Shown here: piece after piece, positions 49,159-57,080 of the stretch | Layout of the letters: the number at the start of each line of letters is the position of its first letter | Numbering within the stretch: position 1 is the stretch's first letter | Source: FLUQ01 sp031550605 | GTDB taxonomy: Bacteria > Desulfobacterota > Desulfovibrionia > Desulfovibrionales > Desulfovibrionaceae | Assembly (NCBI GenBank): GCA_031550605.1 | Contig: JAVBOK010000037.1 | Span: forward strand, 1 to 64,000 | DNA length: 64,000 nucleotides | Reading direction: 5' to 3' | Position numbers and translations under genes: made by a program | The notes under the pieces: generated by a model | Told to the model about the DNA's origin: nothing | The model's input: the letters and a program-made list of their open reading frames with translations, nothing else | The model's database searches: none

Positions 49159-50289
49159 CTACTTTTGCGGGACAAAGGTTCCGTCCGGGCCGACCGTGTA
49201 CAGGCGATAGACGTCGCCCACGCGGTCGCCCCGCTGGTCAAAGGAAATGGGGCCGGTGAAACCGGGGAATTCTTTCAGGTCGCCGTGCAGATAGGCGGCA
49301 ATGGCTTTCGGGTCGCCGCCTTTGGCCTTGACGGCCGCAGCCAGCACGCGGAAGGCGTCGCCGGCCAGCACGGGCCAGATGGAACTGGGCAGGGCGCCAT
49401 GCTTGGCCGTGTACGCGGCGAGGAAGTTTTTGGCCTCGGCGGTGGTCAGGTCGCCCGGCAGCGGGGGGCTGGCGAAACGGAAGTTTCCGGCCGCCCCTTT
49501 TCCCGCGATTTCCAGCAGAGCCACGTTGTTGGTGGCGTCGCCGCCCAGCATGGGCACGGACCACTTCATTTCCCGCATCTGGCGCAGCAGCATGCCCGCC
49601 TCGGTATAATAGCCGGTGAAGATCAGGATATCCGGGGAGGTTCCCCTGATTTTGGTCAGGGCCGCCGTGTAGTCCTGCTCCTTGGGCTTGATGGCGTCGA
49701 AGAAGACGATTTTGGCGCCGCCGCCTTCTTTGCCCAGGGCCTTTTTGATTTCGTCGGCCAGGCCTTTGGCGTAGGCGGAATTGTCGTGCAGGATGGCGAT
49801 CTTGCCGGGGCCGCTCTTCAGGGCGGCCCTGGCCATGAACAGGCCCTGGTCGTCATCGCGCGGACAGGTGCGGAAAAAGAGCTTGCGGCCTTTGGCCGTC
49901 AGCCGCACGGACGTGGAGCCGTTGGCGATGTGCACGATGCCCGCTTCGTCGTAAATGCCCTGGGCGGCTTCGGTAATGGCCGAACCGTACGTGCCGATGA
50001 CCGCGCAGATTTTTTCGCCGGACAGGCGCTGGGCGGCCAGCGCCGCGCTGCGCGGGTCCCCGGCGTCGTCCTCGGTCAGGATCCTGACCGTATCGCCGTT
50101 GATGCCGCCGGCTTTGTTCACTTCTTCCGCCAGCAGTTCGACCACCTTGCGCATGTCCTGGCCCTCGCTGGCGCTGGACCCGGTCAGGGGGCCCATGAGG
50201 CCGATGCGGATTTCCCCGGCCAGGGCGGCCTGGGCCAGGCAGAGGGCCAGGCCGGCGCAGCACAGCAGGATGCGGATACAGTTTTTCAT
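49159..50289 (-). CDS. livK: Branched-chain amino acid-type ABC importer substrate-binding protein
   Basis: A 376-residue periplasmic binding protein. The signal peptide runs through ILLCCAGLALCLAQAALA and cleaves before GEIRIGLMGPLTGSSASEGQ, the canonical LivK/peripla_BP_6 opening. Further family segments are INGDTVRILTEDD and GTYGSAITEAAQGIYDEAG. Despite the name, HAAT binding proteins also bind amides, urea or aromatic acids; the divergent pca genes raise the chance that this one binds an aromatic or dicarboxylic compound. Two adjacent ATG codons exist (50292, 50289); the second gives better spacing from GGAGG. First gene of the liv operon. Confidence 0.93.
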   Translation of the reverse strand: MKNCIRILLCCAGLALCLAQAALAGEIRIGLMGPLTGSSASEGQDMRKVVELLAEEVNKAGGINGDTVRILTEDDAGDPRSAALAAQRLSGEKICAVIGTYGSAITEAAQGIYDEAGIVHIANGSTSVRLTAKGRKLFFRTCPRDDDQGLFMARAALKSGPGKIAILHDNSAYAKGLADEIKKALGKEGGGAKIVFFDAIKPKEQDYTAALTKIRGTSPDILIFTGYYTEAGMLLRQMREMKWSVPMLGGDATNNVALLEIAGKGAAGNFRFASPPLPGDLTTAEAKNFLAAYTAKHGALPSSIWPVLAGDAFRVLAAAVKAKGGDPKAIAAYLHGDLKEFPGFTGPISFDQRGDRVGDVYRLYTVGPDGTFVPQK

Positions 50290-50392
50290 CATGGACCTCC
50301 GGCCCGCAAAAAAGATGGATTCGGAACGCAGCATTCTGCTGGATTTCGCCGCGTCTGGCAATCCCCCATACGGCCTCCGGCGGACGCCGCGC

Positions 50393-50420
50393 TTGACATT
50401 GCGGCCCATACCGTTACACC
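50393..50420 (+). promoter_or_regulatory. Candidate promoter of the IclR-family regulator gene
   Basis: A perfect -35 hexamer TTGACA (50393-50398) is followed after 16 bases by TACACC (50415-50420), a modest -10 box. Transcription would start at about 50427, virtually on the ATG at 50428. No Shine-Dalgarno is visible in front of that ATG, so the message may be leaderless. The same 138-base region must also carry the livK promoter on the opposite strand. Confidence 0.4.
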
Positions 50421-50427
50421 GTACGCT

Positions 50428-51264
50428 ATGCCCGATCAGACCCATGCCGCCGAAACCGGCGCGCCGAAACAGCACGAAACCGACCCCGACCTCTTTCTGG
50501 CGGCGGAAAAGCCCGGCGACGCCTATGCCCAGTCCTTTGCCAAAGGGCTGATGGTCATCCGTTCCTTCAACGAAAAACGTCCCGCCCAGACCCTGACCCA
50601 GGTGGCCCAGGTCACCGGCCTGACCCGGTCCGGCGCCCGGCGCATTTTGCTGACCCTGGTCAAGCTGGGCTACGCCGCCTGCGAAGGCCGGCTTTTTTCC
50701 CTTTCCCCGAAAATTCTCGATCTGGGCTTTTCCTACCTGTCCGCCATGCCTTTCTGGAAGCTGGCCCAGCCCATTCTGGAAAATCTGGTCGCCGCCACGG
50801 GCGAAAGCTGTTCCATTTCCGTGCTTGACGGTCCGGAAATCGTGTACGTGCTGCGGGTGCCCACCCGGCAGGTCATGTCCATCAATCTGTCCATCGGCAG
50901 CCGCCTGCCGGCCTACTGCACGTCCATGGGCCGGGTGCTGCTTTCCGGCCTGCCGGAACAGGAACTGGACGCCGTGCTGCGCAAATCCCGGCTTGTGGCG
51001 CATACCCGTTACACCAAAACCGATCCAGGCGAGTTGAAAGAGGTGATCGCCCAGTGCCGCCGGCAGGGCTGGACCTCGGTGTACAAGGAGCTGGAAGAGG
51101 AACTGGGTTCGCTGGCCGTGCCTATTAAAAACCGGCGCGGCAAAATCATCGCCGCCGTGAACAGCAGCGCGCGCGCCCTGCTGGTCACTCCGGAGCAGTT
51201 GCGCGACCGCTTCCTTGATCCCCTGCGGGCGGCGGCGGAACGCATTTCCGCCATGATGGTCTGA
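50428..51264 (+). CDS. IclR-family regulator, PcaR-like
   Basis: A 278-residue IclR protein. A polar N-terminal extension (~1-37) precedes the winged helix-turn-helix (~40-100; SFAKGLMVIRSF, LTQVAQVTGLTRSGARRILLTL, LVKLGYA). The C-terminal effector domain (~115-270) has LPAYCTSMGRVLLSGLPEQEL and GSLAVPIKNRRGKIIAAVN. The long N-terminus and the RSGARR helix fit the PcaR/PobR/CatR branch, which responds to aromatic-pathway intermediates such as beta-ketoadipate. It is followed by pcaI, pcaJ and pcaF homologues, whose promoter region holds two palindromes that are its likely targets; it may also control the divergent liv operon. It lacks a ribosome site. Confidence 0.9.
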   Translation: MPDQTHAAETGAPKQHETDPDLFLAAEKPGDAYAQSFAKGLMVIRSFNEKRPAQTLTQVAQVTGLTRSGARRILLTLVKLGYAACEGRLFSLSPKILDLGFSYLSAMPFWKLAQPILENLVAATGESCSISVLDGPEIVYVLRVPTRQVMSINLSIGSRLPAYCTSMGRVLLSGLPEQELDAVLRKSRLVAHTRYTKTDPGELKEVIAQCRRQGWTSVYKELEEELGSLAVPIKNRRGKIIAAVNSSARALLVTPEQLRDRFLDPLRAAAERISAMMV

Positions 51265-51412
51265 ATGCGGGCGCGCCGCGGCGGTCTTTTCCCGGCGCGC
51301 GCGGCAGAGGGCAAACCGTTCCCGGTCCGCTTTTCCGTGATTCCTTGACAGGGAGGGGGGTCCCAAGGTACGGGGAAACCAGATATCCTTTTTCCTTTTT
51401 TTGTTTAATTTC

Positions 51413-51426
51413 TGAACAAAAGTTCA
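51413..51426. promoter_or_regulatory. Probable IclR-type operator, site 1
   Basis: A perfect palindrome TGAAC-AAAA-GTTCA, embedded in a longer AT-rich unit that begins GTTTAAT at 51403. The same unit recurs 93 bp downstream, close to nine helical turns, which would suit two dimers or a tetramer of the regulator encoded just upstream. Confidence 0.6.
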
Positions 51427-51505
51427 TATACAAATAAGATACTGGCGGTAGCGGATGCGCCAGCCCCGAGGAGGAATGTGGAACGGCAGCCATTTGTTTA
51501 ATAAT

Positions 51506-51519
51506 TGAACAAAAATTCA
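51506..51519. promoter_or_regulatory. Probable IclR-type operator, site 2
   Basis: TGAAC-AAAA-ATTCA, one mismatch from a perfect palindrome, preceded by GTTTAAT at 51496 as in site 1. A TATAAA two bases downstream (51521-51526) could be the -10 box of the pca operon. The site would then overlap the core promoter, a position for repression, with site 1 further up for activation or looping. Confidence 0.6.
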
Positions 51520-51579
51520 TTATAAAAACATGCGCAGCCGAATGGGACCGTATTCATATAACCCTGTTCAGGAGGGCCC

Positions 51580-52269
51580 ATGGATTCAAAAGTTTTTGCC
51601 TCAGCCGAAGCCGCCCTGGCGGATATCCGGGACGGCGCCACCATCATGATCGGCGGATTCGGCAACGCCGGCATGCCGTCGGAACTGATTGACGCCCTGA
51701 TTGCCCAGGGCGCGCGCGACCTGACCATTGTCAACAACAACGCCGGGAATGCGGAAACCGGCCTTGCCGCTCTGCTCAAAACCAAGCGGGTGCGCAAAAT
51801 CGTCTGCTCCTTTCCCCGCCAGACCGATTCCTATGTCTTCGACGCCCTGTACAGGGCGGGCGAAATCGAACTTGAGCTTGTGCCCCAAGGCAATCTTGCC
51901 GAACGCATCCGCGCGGCCGGGGCGGGCATCGGCGCGTTTTTCACCCCCACCGGGTACGGCACGCCCCTGGCCGAGGGCAAGGAAACCCGGACCATCAACG
52001 GGAAAAACCATATCCTCGAATACCCCATCCATGCCGATTACGCCCTGATCAAGGCGCTGAAGGCGGACCCCTGGGGCAACCTCACCTACCGCATGACCGC
52101 GCGCAATTTCGCCCCCATCATGGCTTCGGCGGCCGCATGCACCATCGTCCAGACATCCGAGATCGTCGGTCTGGGCGACATCGACCCGGAAATTGTGGTC
52201 ACCCCCTGCATCTATGTGCAGCGCGTGGTGCATATCCCCGGATCGCGCGCCCCGAAAGCGGCCGCATAA
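51580..52269 (+). CDS. pcaI: 3-oxoadipate CoA-transferase subunit A
   Basis: A 229-residue family I CoA-transferase alpha subunit. The CoA-binding stretch TIMIGGFGNAGMPSELIDAL is followed by ARDLTIVNNNAGN and KIVCSFPRQTDSYVFDALY, and later by GIGAFFTPTGYGTPLAEGKE. By memory of the family this wording is far closer to PcaI than to acetoacetate or glutaconate transferase subunits. With PcaJ it moves CoA from succinyl-CoA to 3-oxoadipate. A strong AGGAGGG precedes the ATG. First gene of the operon beneath the two operator-like sites. Confidence 0.88.
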   Translation: MDSKVFASAEAALADIRDGATIMIGGFGNAGMPSELIDALIAQGARDLTIVNNNAGNAETGLAALLKTKRVRKIVCSFPRQTDSYVFDALYRAGEIELELVPQGNLAERIRAAGAGIGAFFTPTGYGTPLAEGKETRTINGKNHILEYPIHADYALIKALKADPWGNLTYRMTARNFAPIMASAAACTIVQTSEIVGLGDIDPEIVVTPCIYVQRVVHIPGSRAPKAAA

Positions 52270-52286
52270 CAAGGCAGGGACAGCAT

Positions 52287-52937
52287 ATGAGCACAGAACT
52301 CGCGCGCATGAGCCGTGAAGACATGGCCCGCAAAGTCGCCGGGGATATCCCCGACGGCTCCTTCGTCAATCTGGGCATCGGCCTGCCCACGCTGGTGGCC
52401 AACTATATTCCCGACGACAAGACCGTGATCCTGCATACGGAAAACGGCATGCTGGGCATGGGCGGCGCCCCGGCCCCCGGCCTGGAGGACGACGACCTGA
52501 TCAACGCCGGCAAGCAGCCCGTGACCGTCAAACCCGGAGCTTCCTTTTTCCACCACGCCGATTCCTTCGCCATGATGCGCGGCGGGCATATCGATTACTG
52601 CGTGCTGGGGGCGTTTCAGGTTTCCGCTTCCGGCGACCTGGCCAACTGGCACACCGGCGCGCCCGACGCCATCCCCGCCGTGGGCGGGGCCATGGACCTG
52701 GCCATCGGCGCGAAGAATGTTTTCGTGATGATGGAACTGCAGACCAAGAAAGGGGAGAGCAAGATCGTGCCCCGGTGCACCTACCCCCTGACCGGGGTGG
52801 CCTGCGTCAGGCGCATTTACACCGACCTGGCGGTGTTCGAGGTGACGCCCGGGGGATTGGCCGTGCTGGACCGCGTGCCCGGCCTGTCGTTTGAGGAACT
52901 GCAGTCCATCACCGGCGTGCCGCTGCTGCGGGCATAG
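52287..52937 (+). CDS. pcaJ: 3-oxoadipate CoA-transferase subunit B
   Basis: A 216-residue family I CoA-transferase beta subunit. The active-site Glu is in TENGMLGMG (~residue 51). PcaJ-type wording includes FVNLGIGLPTLVANYIPDD, DDDLINAGKQPVT and GDLANWHTG. It forms the catalytic complex with PcaI, encoded 17 bases upstream. The start at 52287 has a modest AGGGA ribosome site. Confidence 0.88.
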   Translation: MSTELARMSREDMARKVAGDIPDGSFVNLGIGLPTLVANYIPDDKTVILHTENGMLGMGGAPAPGLEDDDLINAGKQPVTVKPGASFFHHADSFAMMRGGHIDYCVLGAFQVSASGDLANWHTGAPDAIPAVGGAMDLAIGAKNVFVMMELQTKKGESKIVPRCTYPLTGVACVRRIYTDLAVFEVTPGGLAVLDRVPGLSFEELQSITGVPLLRA

Positions 52938-52966
52938 CCGCCAACCGTTTTGCAAAGGACAGACAT

Positions 52967-54169
52967 ATGCGACAGGCTTTTCTCTGCGACGCGCTGCGCA
53001 CCCCCATCGGCCGCTACGGCGGCAGTCTCGCCCAGGTCAGAACCGACGATCTGGGGGCCGTTCCCATCAAGGCCCTTATGGACCGCAACCCCGGCGCGGA
53101 CTGGGACCGCGTTGACGACGTCATCTACGGCAACGCCAACCAGGCCGGCGAAGACAACCGCAACGTGGCCCGCATGGCGCTTTTGCTGGCCGGCCTTCCC
53201 GACGCCGTGCCGGGCGTCACCGTGAACCGCCTCTGCGGTTCGGGCATGCAGGCCGTGGCGGAAGCGGCCAGGGTCATCATGGCCGGCGAAGGTTCCCTGC
53301 TTTTCGCCGGCGGGGTGGAAAGCATGAGCCGCGCGCCCTTTGTGCTGGGCAAGGCCGCCAGCGCCTTTTCCCGCACGGCGGAAATTTTTGACACCACCAT
53401 CGGCTGGCGTTTCGTCAACCCGAAGATGAAAGCCATGTACGGGGTCGACGCCCTGCCGGAAACCGCCGAGAACGTGGCCCGCGAACACGGCATATCCCGC
53501 GGGGACCAGGACAGAATGGGCCTGGCCAGCCAGGAAAAGGCCGCCAGAGCCCAGGCCGCCGGCATTTTTGCCCGGGAAATCTGCCCGGTGGCGATAGCCC
53601 AGCGCAAGGGCGACCCCGTCGTGGTGGACACGGACGAACACCCCAGAGCCACAACCCTGGACGCTCTGGCCAAACTCAAACCCATCACCACACCCGACGG
53701 CACGGTTACCGCGGGCAACGCCTCGGGCGTCAACGACGGGGCCTGCGCCCTGCTGCTGGCCGACGAGGCGGCGGCGAAACGGCACGCGCTCACGCCCAGG
53801 GCCAGAATCGCGGGCACGGCCGTGGCCGGCGTGCCCCCCAGGGTCATGGGCAACGGCCCGGTGCCCGCGGTGCCGAAACTTTTGCCCCGCCGGGGGCGCG
53901 GCATGAACGACATGGATGTGATCGAACTGAACGAAGCCTTCGCCGCCCAGGGCCTGGCCGTTCTGCGCGCCCTCGGCGTCGCGGACGACGACCCCCGGGT
54001 CAACCCCAACGGCGGGGCCATCGCCCTGGGCCATCCTCTGGGCATGAGCGGGGCGCGGCTGGTGACCACGGCCATGTATCAGCTGATGCGGACAGGCGGC
54101 CGCTATGCCCTGTGCACCATGTGCATCGGCGTCGGGCAGGGCATCGCGATGGTCATCGAACGGGTTTGA
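52967..54169 (+). CDS. pcaF: 3-oxoadipyl-CoA thiolase
   Basis: A 400-residue thiolase, normal length. The nucleophilic Cys is in VNRLCGSGMQAV (~residue 90), the His in GGAIALGHPLGMSGAR and the second Cys in CTMCIGVGQG. Segments such as NQAGEDNRNVARMALLLAG and YGVDALPETAENVA, plus the pairing with pcaIJ, place it with PcaF/PaaJ rather than acetoacetyl-CoA thiolase. It would cleave 3-oxoadipyl-CoA to succinyl-CoA and acetyl-CoA. The gap to pcaJ is 29 bases with an AAAGGA ribosome site. Confidence 0.9.
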   Translation: MRQAFLCDALRTPIGRYGGSLAQVRTDDLGAVPIKALMDRNPGADWDRVDDVIYGNANQAGEDNRNVARMALLLAGLPDAVPGVTVNRLCGSGMQAVAEAARVIMAGEGSLLFAGGVESMSRAPFVLGKAASAFSRTAEIFDTTIGWRFVNPKMKAMYGVDALPETAENVAREHGISRGDQDRMGLASQEKAARAQAAGIFAREICPVAIAQRKGDPVVVDTDEHPRATTLDALAKLKPITTPDGTVTAGNASGVNDGACALLLADEAAAKRHALTPRARIAGTAVAGVPPRVMGNGPVPAVPKLLPRRGRGMNDMDVIELNEAFAAQGLAVLRALGVADDDPRVNPNGGAIALGHPLGMSGARLVTTAMYQLMRTGGRYALCTMCIGVGQGIAMVIERV

Positions 54170-54240
54170 TGGAAAATTGCCGCGACGGGAACGGATATCC
54201 TTTTATTCCTCAATAATTCGCTGAACAGAGAGAGGATGCA

Positions 54241-55554
54241 ATGGTCGAATCTGTAAAAAAAGCCTGGGGTTATCGCCATGTAGTGCTCGCGGTCATGTGG
54301 TTGCTGTATATTATAAACTTTTTCGACAGGCTGGCCGTGCTGACATTGCTGCCTTTCATCAGGCAGGATTTGAACCTGACCCACCAGGAAGTGGGTTTCG
54401 CGGCCTCAATTTTCTTTTTCGCCTATTCGCTCGCGCAGATCAGTTCGGGATATCTGGCGGACAGGTTCGGCGCGAAGAAAGTCATGGGCATAGCCATCGT
54501 CGTCTTCACTTTCGTGACTTTTCTGACGGGCATGGTGCGCACGTATACGCAATTTGTCCTTGTGCGGCTTGGGCTTGGCCTGGGCGAAGGGCACCATTTT
54601 TCGCCGGCCAACAAGACCATCGCCGACTGGTTCCCCAAGGAGGAAAAGGGCCGCGCGACGGCTTTTTTCGGCACGTCCTATTCCGTCGCCCCGGCCATCA
54701 TCCCGATGGCCGTAACCTTCATCGCCTCGCTGTTCGGCGGCGACTGGCGGATCGTATTCTATTTCCTGATTATTCCCGGCCTGATCGGCATCGCGCTGCT
54801 GTGGTACTTTGTTGACGACAAGCCGGAAACGACGCTGGCCCGCGGCAAAATGTCGCAGGCCGAGTACGGGTACATAAAGTCCGGCATCATCACCAACGAA
54901 GCCGCCGTCAAACAGGCCGGCATCGGCGTGATTCTCAGGGATCCGTACTTGTGGCTGTATTCGTTGCAGTTGTTCTTCACCATGGTGGTGACCTGGGGCA
55001 GCCTGACCTGGATATCCTCTTTCCTGTACGAACAGCACGGATTCAACATAAAAACCATGGGCGTTCTGGCTTCCGTGCCGTACATGATCGCCATTTTTTC
55101 GACCATGCTGGGCGGCTATCTGATGGACAAGGTGTTCGGCAAGGCCAAGCCGGTGACGATGATTTCCTATCTGACGTCCATTCCCGCGCTCATCTGGATC
55201 GGCCAGGTTCCCAAAGGCAGCACCCAGTTGCTGATTCTCGCGCTGCTGCTGGTGGGTCTGTGCGTCAACCTGCTGCTGGGCATACTGTATGCGTATCCGC
55301 AGATACGCTATCCCAAGGAAGTCGTCGGTTCCGCCATGGGCTTCAGCAATGCCGTCGGCATGATGGGCGCGTTCGCGTCGCCGTTGCTGGCCGGATATCT
55401 GGTGGAAAAAACGCCGACCGGCGCCTCGTATGACAAGGTGTTCATCATGTTTGCCATCTCGGCGGGGATCGCCGCGGTAATTTCCTTTATTCTCAAAGAA
55501 GAGACGTTCGTGATCGAAAAAGCGGAATCTGCCGCCGCGTCGCAGTCCGCATGA
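54241..55554 (+). CDS. MFS transporter, anion:cation symporter-like
   Basis: A 437-residue major facilitator with twelve predicted membrane segments. The loop 2-3 motif is GYLADRFGAKKVMG. The first helix region INFFDRLAVLTLLPFIRQDLN and the segment LGLGLGEGHHFSPANKTIADW resemble the ACS family that carries hexuronates, phthalate and other organic anions. It probably imports an organic acid substrate or intermediate of the cluster. It lies 71 bases after pcaF with a GAGAGAGGA ribosome site. Its codons are slightly less GC-rich than its neighbours', but not strikingly so. Confidence 0.85.
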   Translation: MVESVKKAWGYRHVVLAVMWLLYIINFFDRLAVLTLLPFIRQDLNLTHQEVGFAASIFFFAYSLAQISSGYLADRFGAKKVMGIAIVVFTFVTFLTGMVRTYTQFVLVRLGLGLGEGHHFSPANKTIADWFPKEEKGRATAFFGTSYSVAPAIIPMAVTFIASLFGGDWRIVFYFLIIPGLIGIALLWYFVDDKPETTLARGKMSQAEYGYIKSGIITNEAAVKQAGIGVILRDPYLWLYSLQLFFTMVVTWGSLTWISSFLYEQHGFNIKTMGVLASVPYMIAIFSTMLGGYLMDKVFGKAKPVTMISYLTSIPALIWIGQVPKGSTQLLILALLLVGLCVNLLLGILYAYPQIRYPKEVVGSAMGFSNAVGMMGAFASPLLAGYLVEKTPTGASYDKVFIMFAISAGIAAVISFILKEETFVIEKAESAAASQSA

Positions 55555-55581
55555 TGGGCGCTTCTTTGAAAAATATCGCAT

Positions 55582-55616
55582 CTTCCCCGGCGGGGGCCGC
55601 TCCTCTGCCGGGGAAG
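55582..55616 (+). repeat. Intercistronic stem-loop between the MFS and hydrolase genes
   Basis: A perfect 10-bp stem CTTCCCCGGC/GCCGGGGAAG (55582-55591, 55607-55616) with a 15-base loop and no T-tract. It lies between the stop of the transporter and the ribosome site of the hydrolase and probably serves as an mRNA-stability or processing element that sets relative expression. Confidence 0.5.
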
Positions 55617-55646
55617 TCCGGGACGGGTCCCAAGGAGAATACGCGC

Positions 55647-56882
55647 ATGGACAGACACAATCGTCACGCAAAGGATCTGCTGCGGAAATACATTCCCGAT
55701 CAGGCGGACGGATTGAAAAAGAACCTCGACGCCCTGCTGGGAGGCGCTTCTGAAGCGGGCGACGTGCCCGGCGTGGTCGCGGCGGTCTGCGACGGGACGA
55801 CGGTGCTTTACGAAGGGGCTTTCGGGTGGCGCGGCCTGGGCAGGGCGCCCCGCATGACGACGGATTCGGTTTTCGCGCTGGCGTCGATGACCAAGCCTGT
55901 GACGGCGATAGCCGTCATGCAGCTGGTGGAACAGGGCAAGGTCGATCTGGACAGCCCGGCCAGTTTCTGGGTGCCCTATCTGGCCAGGGTGAAGGTTCTT
56001 GACGGTTTCGACGCGGAAGGGCGGCCCATCCTGCGGCCGCTCCGGCGTTCCATTACGGTCCGCCATCTGCTCACGCACACGGCCGGTTTCGCGTATGAGG
56101 CCTGGAACGCGGATCTTATCCGCTACCAGGCGGCCACCGGAACGCCCAACCTTTACAGCAACACGGAAGGGTATCTGAAATGCCCCGTGATGTGCGAACC
56201 GGGCGAACGGTGGCAGTATGGAATCGGGATGAACTGGGCGGCCAAGCTGGTGGAAAACGTAAGCGGGTTGAAATTCGGCGTGTATCTGCGCCAGAACATT
56301 TTCACGCCGCTGGGCATGATGTCCACCGCCCACAAGTACACGCCGGAAATGAAAGAGGTGAACACCAGCCTGCACATCCGCGATGCCGGCGGCAGTTTGA
56401 CCATGAAGGAAGGAGACCAGGGCAACCAGGATCTTGACTTTGAAAGCGGCGGCGGCGGGCTTTTTTCCACAGCCGGCGACTACATGAAGGTATGCCGGAT
56501 GATCCTGAACCAGGGCGTGGGCGACGGCGGCCGGCGCATATTGCAGGCCGAAACGGTGGCGATGATGATGCGGAACGCCATCGGCGATCTGCATGTCGCC
56601 CCGCTGAAAACAGCGGAACCCCACGTGTCGGGCGACATGGATTTTTTCCCGGGGATACGGAAGAGCTGGGGGTTGAGCTGGATGATCAACGAGCAGACGG
56701 CCCCGACCGGCCGGTCAGCCGGCAGCCTTTTCTGGGGCGGGCTGCTCAACACCTACTTCTGGATTGATCCGCGGAAAAATGTCGCGGGCGTGTTTTTCAC
56801 GCAGATACTGCCCTTTTGCGACGTGAAGGCGCTGCCCTTGTTCTATGCCTTTGAAGAGGCAACGTACCGTTCACTGGCATGA
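55647..56882 (+). CDS. Beta-lactamase-fold serine hydrolase (EstB/class C-like)
   Basis: A 411-residue beta-lactamase/transpeptidase-like protein. The SxxK nucleophile motif is SMTK (~residue 84) followed by PVTAIAVMQLVEQGKVDLD. A YGIG segment (~189) takes the place of YxN, and an HTAGF segment precedes it. There is no signal peptide, so it is cytoplasmic and unlikely to be a resistance enzyme. Related cytosolic enzymes are esterases or acyl-transferases. In this cluster it may hydrolyse an ester or lactone before CoA activation, an inference from context only. The ATG at 55647 has AAGGAG; an earlier in-frame ATG overlapping the MFS stop lacks one. Confidence 0.82.
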   Translation: MDRHNRHAKDLLRKYIPDQADGLKKNLDALLGGASEAGDVPGVVAAVCDGTTVLYEGAFGWRGLGRAPRMTTDSVFALASMTKPVTAIAVMQLVEQGKVDLDSPASFWVPYLARVKVLDGFDAEGRPILRPLRRSITVRHLLTHTAGFAYEAWNADLIRYQAATGTPNLYSNTEGYLKCPVMCEPGERWQYGIGMNWAAKLVENVSGLKFGVYLRQNIFTPLGMMSTAHKYTPEMKEVNTSLHIRDAGGSLTMKEGDQGNQDLDFESGGGGLFSTAGDYMKVCRMILNQGVGDGGRRILQAETVAMMMRNAIGDLHVAPLKTAEPHVSGDMDFFPGIRKSWGLSWMINEQTAPTGRSAGSLFWGGLLNTYFWIDPRKNVAGVFFTQILPFCDVKALPLFYAFEEATYRSLA

Positions 56883-57080
56883 CGGCCTGAGGAACCGCAA
56901 CGCATTGCAGCGAAGAGGGAACAGGCGCCCTGGCCGCCGTGGCAGCGGGTTTTGTGTTGGCAGTGCCGCAGGTCCCTCATGAAGGAGGCTTTCGATTCCC
57001 GCAATCCCGATATTCTTCTCTGTCCGACGTAATTCAGCGAGAGGGATCAGAGACATATTATTTTTTGCCGGAGGATTTTC

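Larger units (their letters stand above)
51265..51579. other. Control region of the pca operon
   Basis: A 315-base gap between the regulator gene and pcaI, with markedly AT-rich segments at 51385-51440 and 51490-51565. It holds two operator-like palindromes (separate entries), a possible -10 box TATAAA (51521-51526) and the pcaI ribosome site AGGAGGG. A TTGACA at 51345-51350 has no good partner. No gene is visible. Confidence 0.6.

Noticed and set aside
48067..51264. A 1065-codon plus-strand frame running from the liv operon into the IclR gene
   Set aside because: Only the last 278 codons, from ATG 50428, are the real IclR regulator. The earlier part is antisense to livH and livK and has no protein-like features.
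51345..51373. TTGACA at 51345 as the pca promoter
   Set aside because: No acceptable -10 box lies 15-19 bases downstream, and the site is over 200 bases from pcaI. The AT-rich TATAAA at 51521 near site 2 is a better candidate.
55647..56882. Beta-lactamase-fold gene considered as an antibiotic-resistance beta-lactamase
   Set aside because: There is no signal peptide, the YxN motif is altered, and the gene lies in a catabolic cluster. A cytosolic esterase-type role is more likely.
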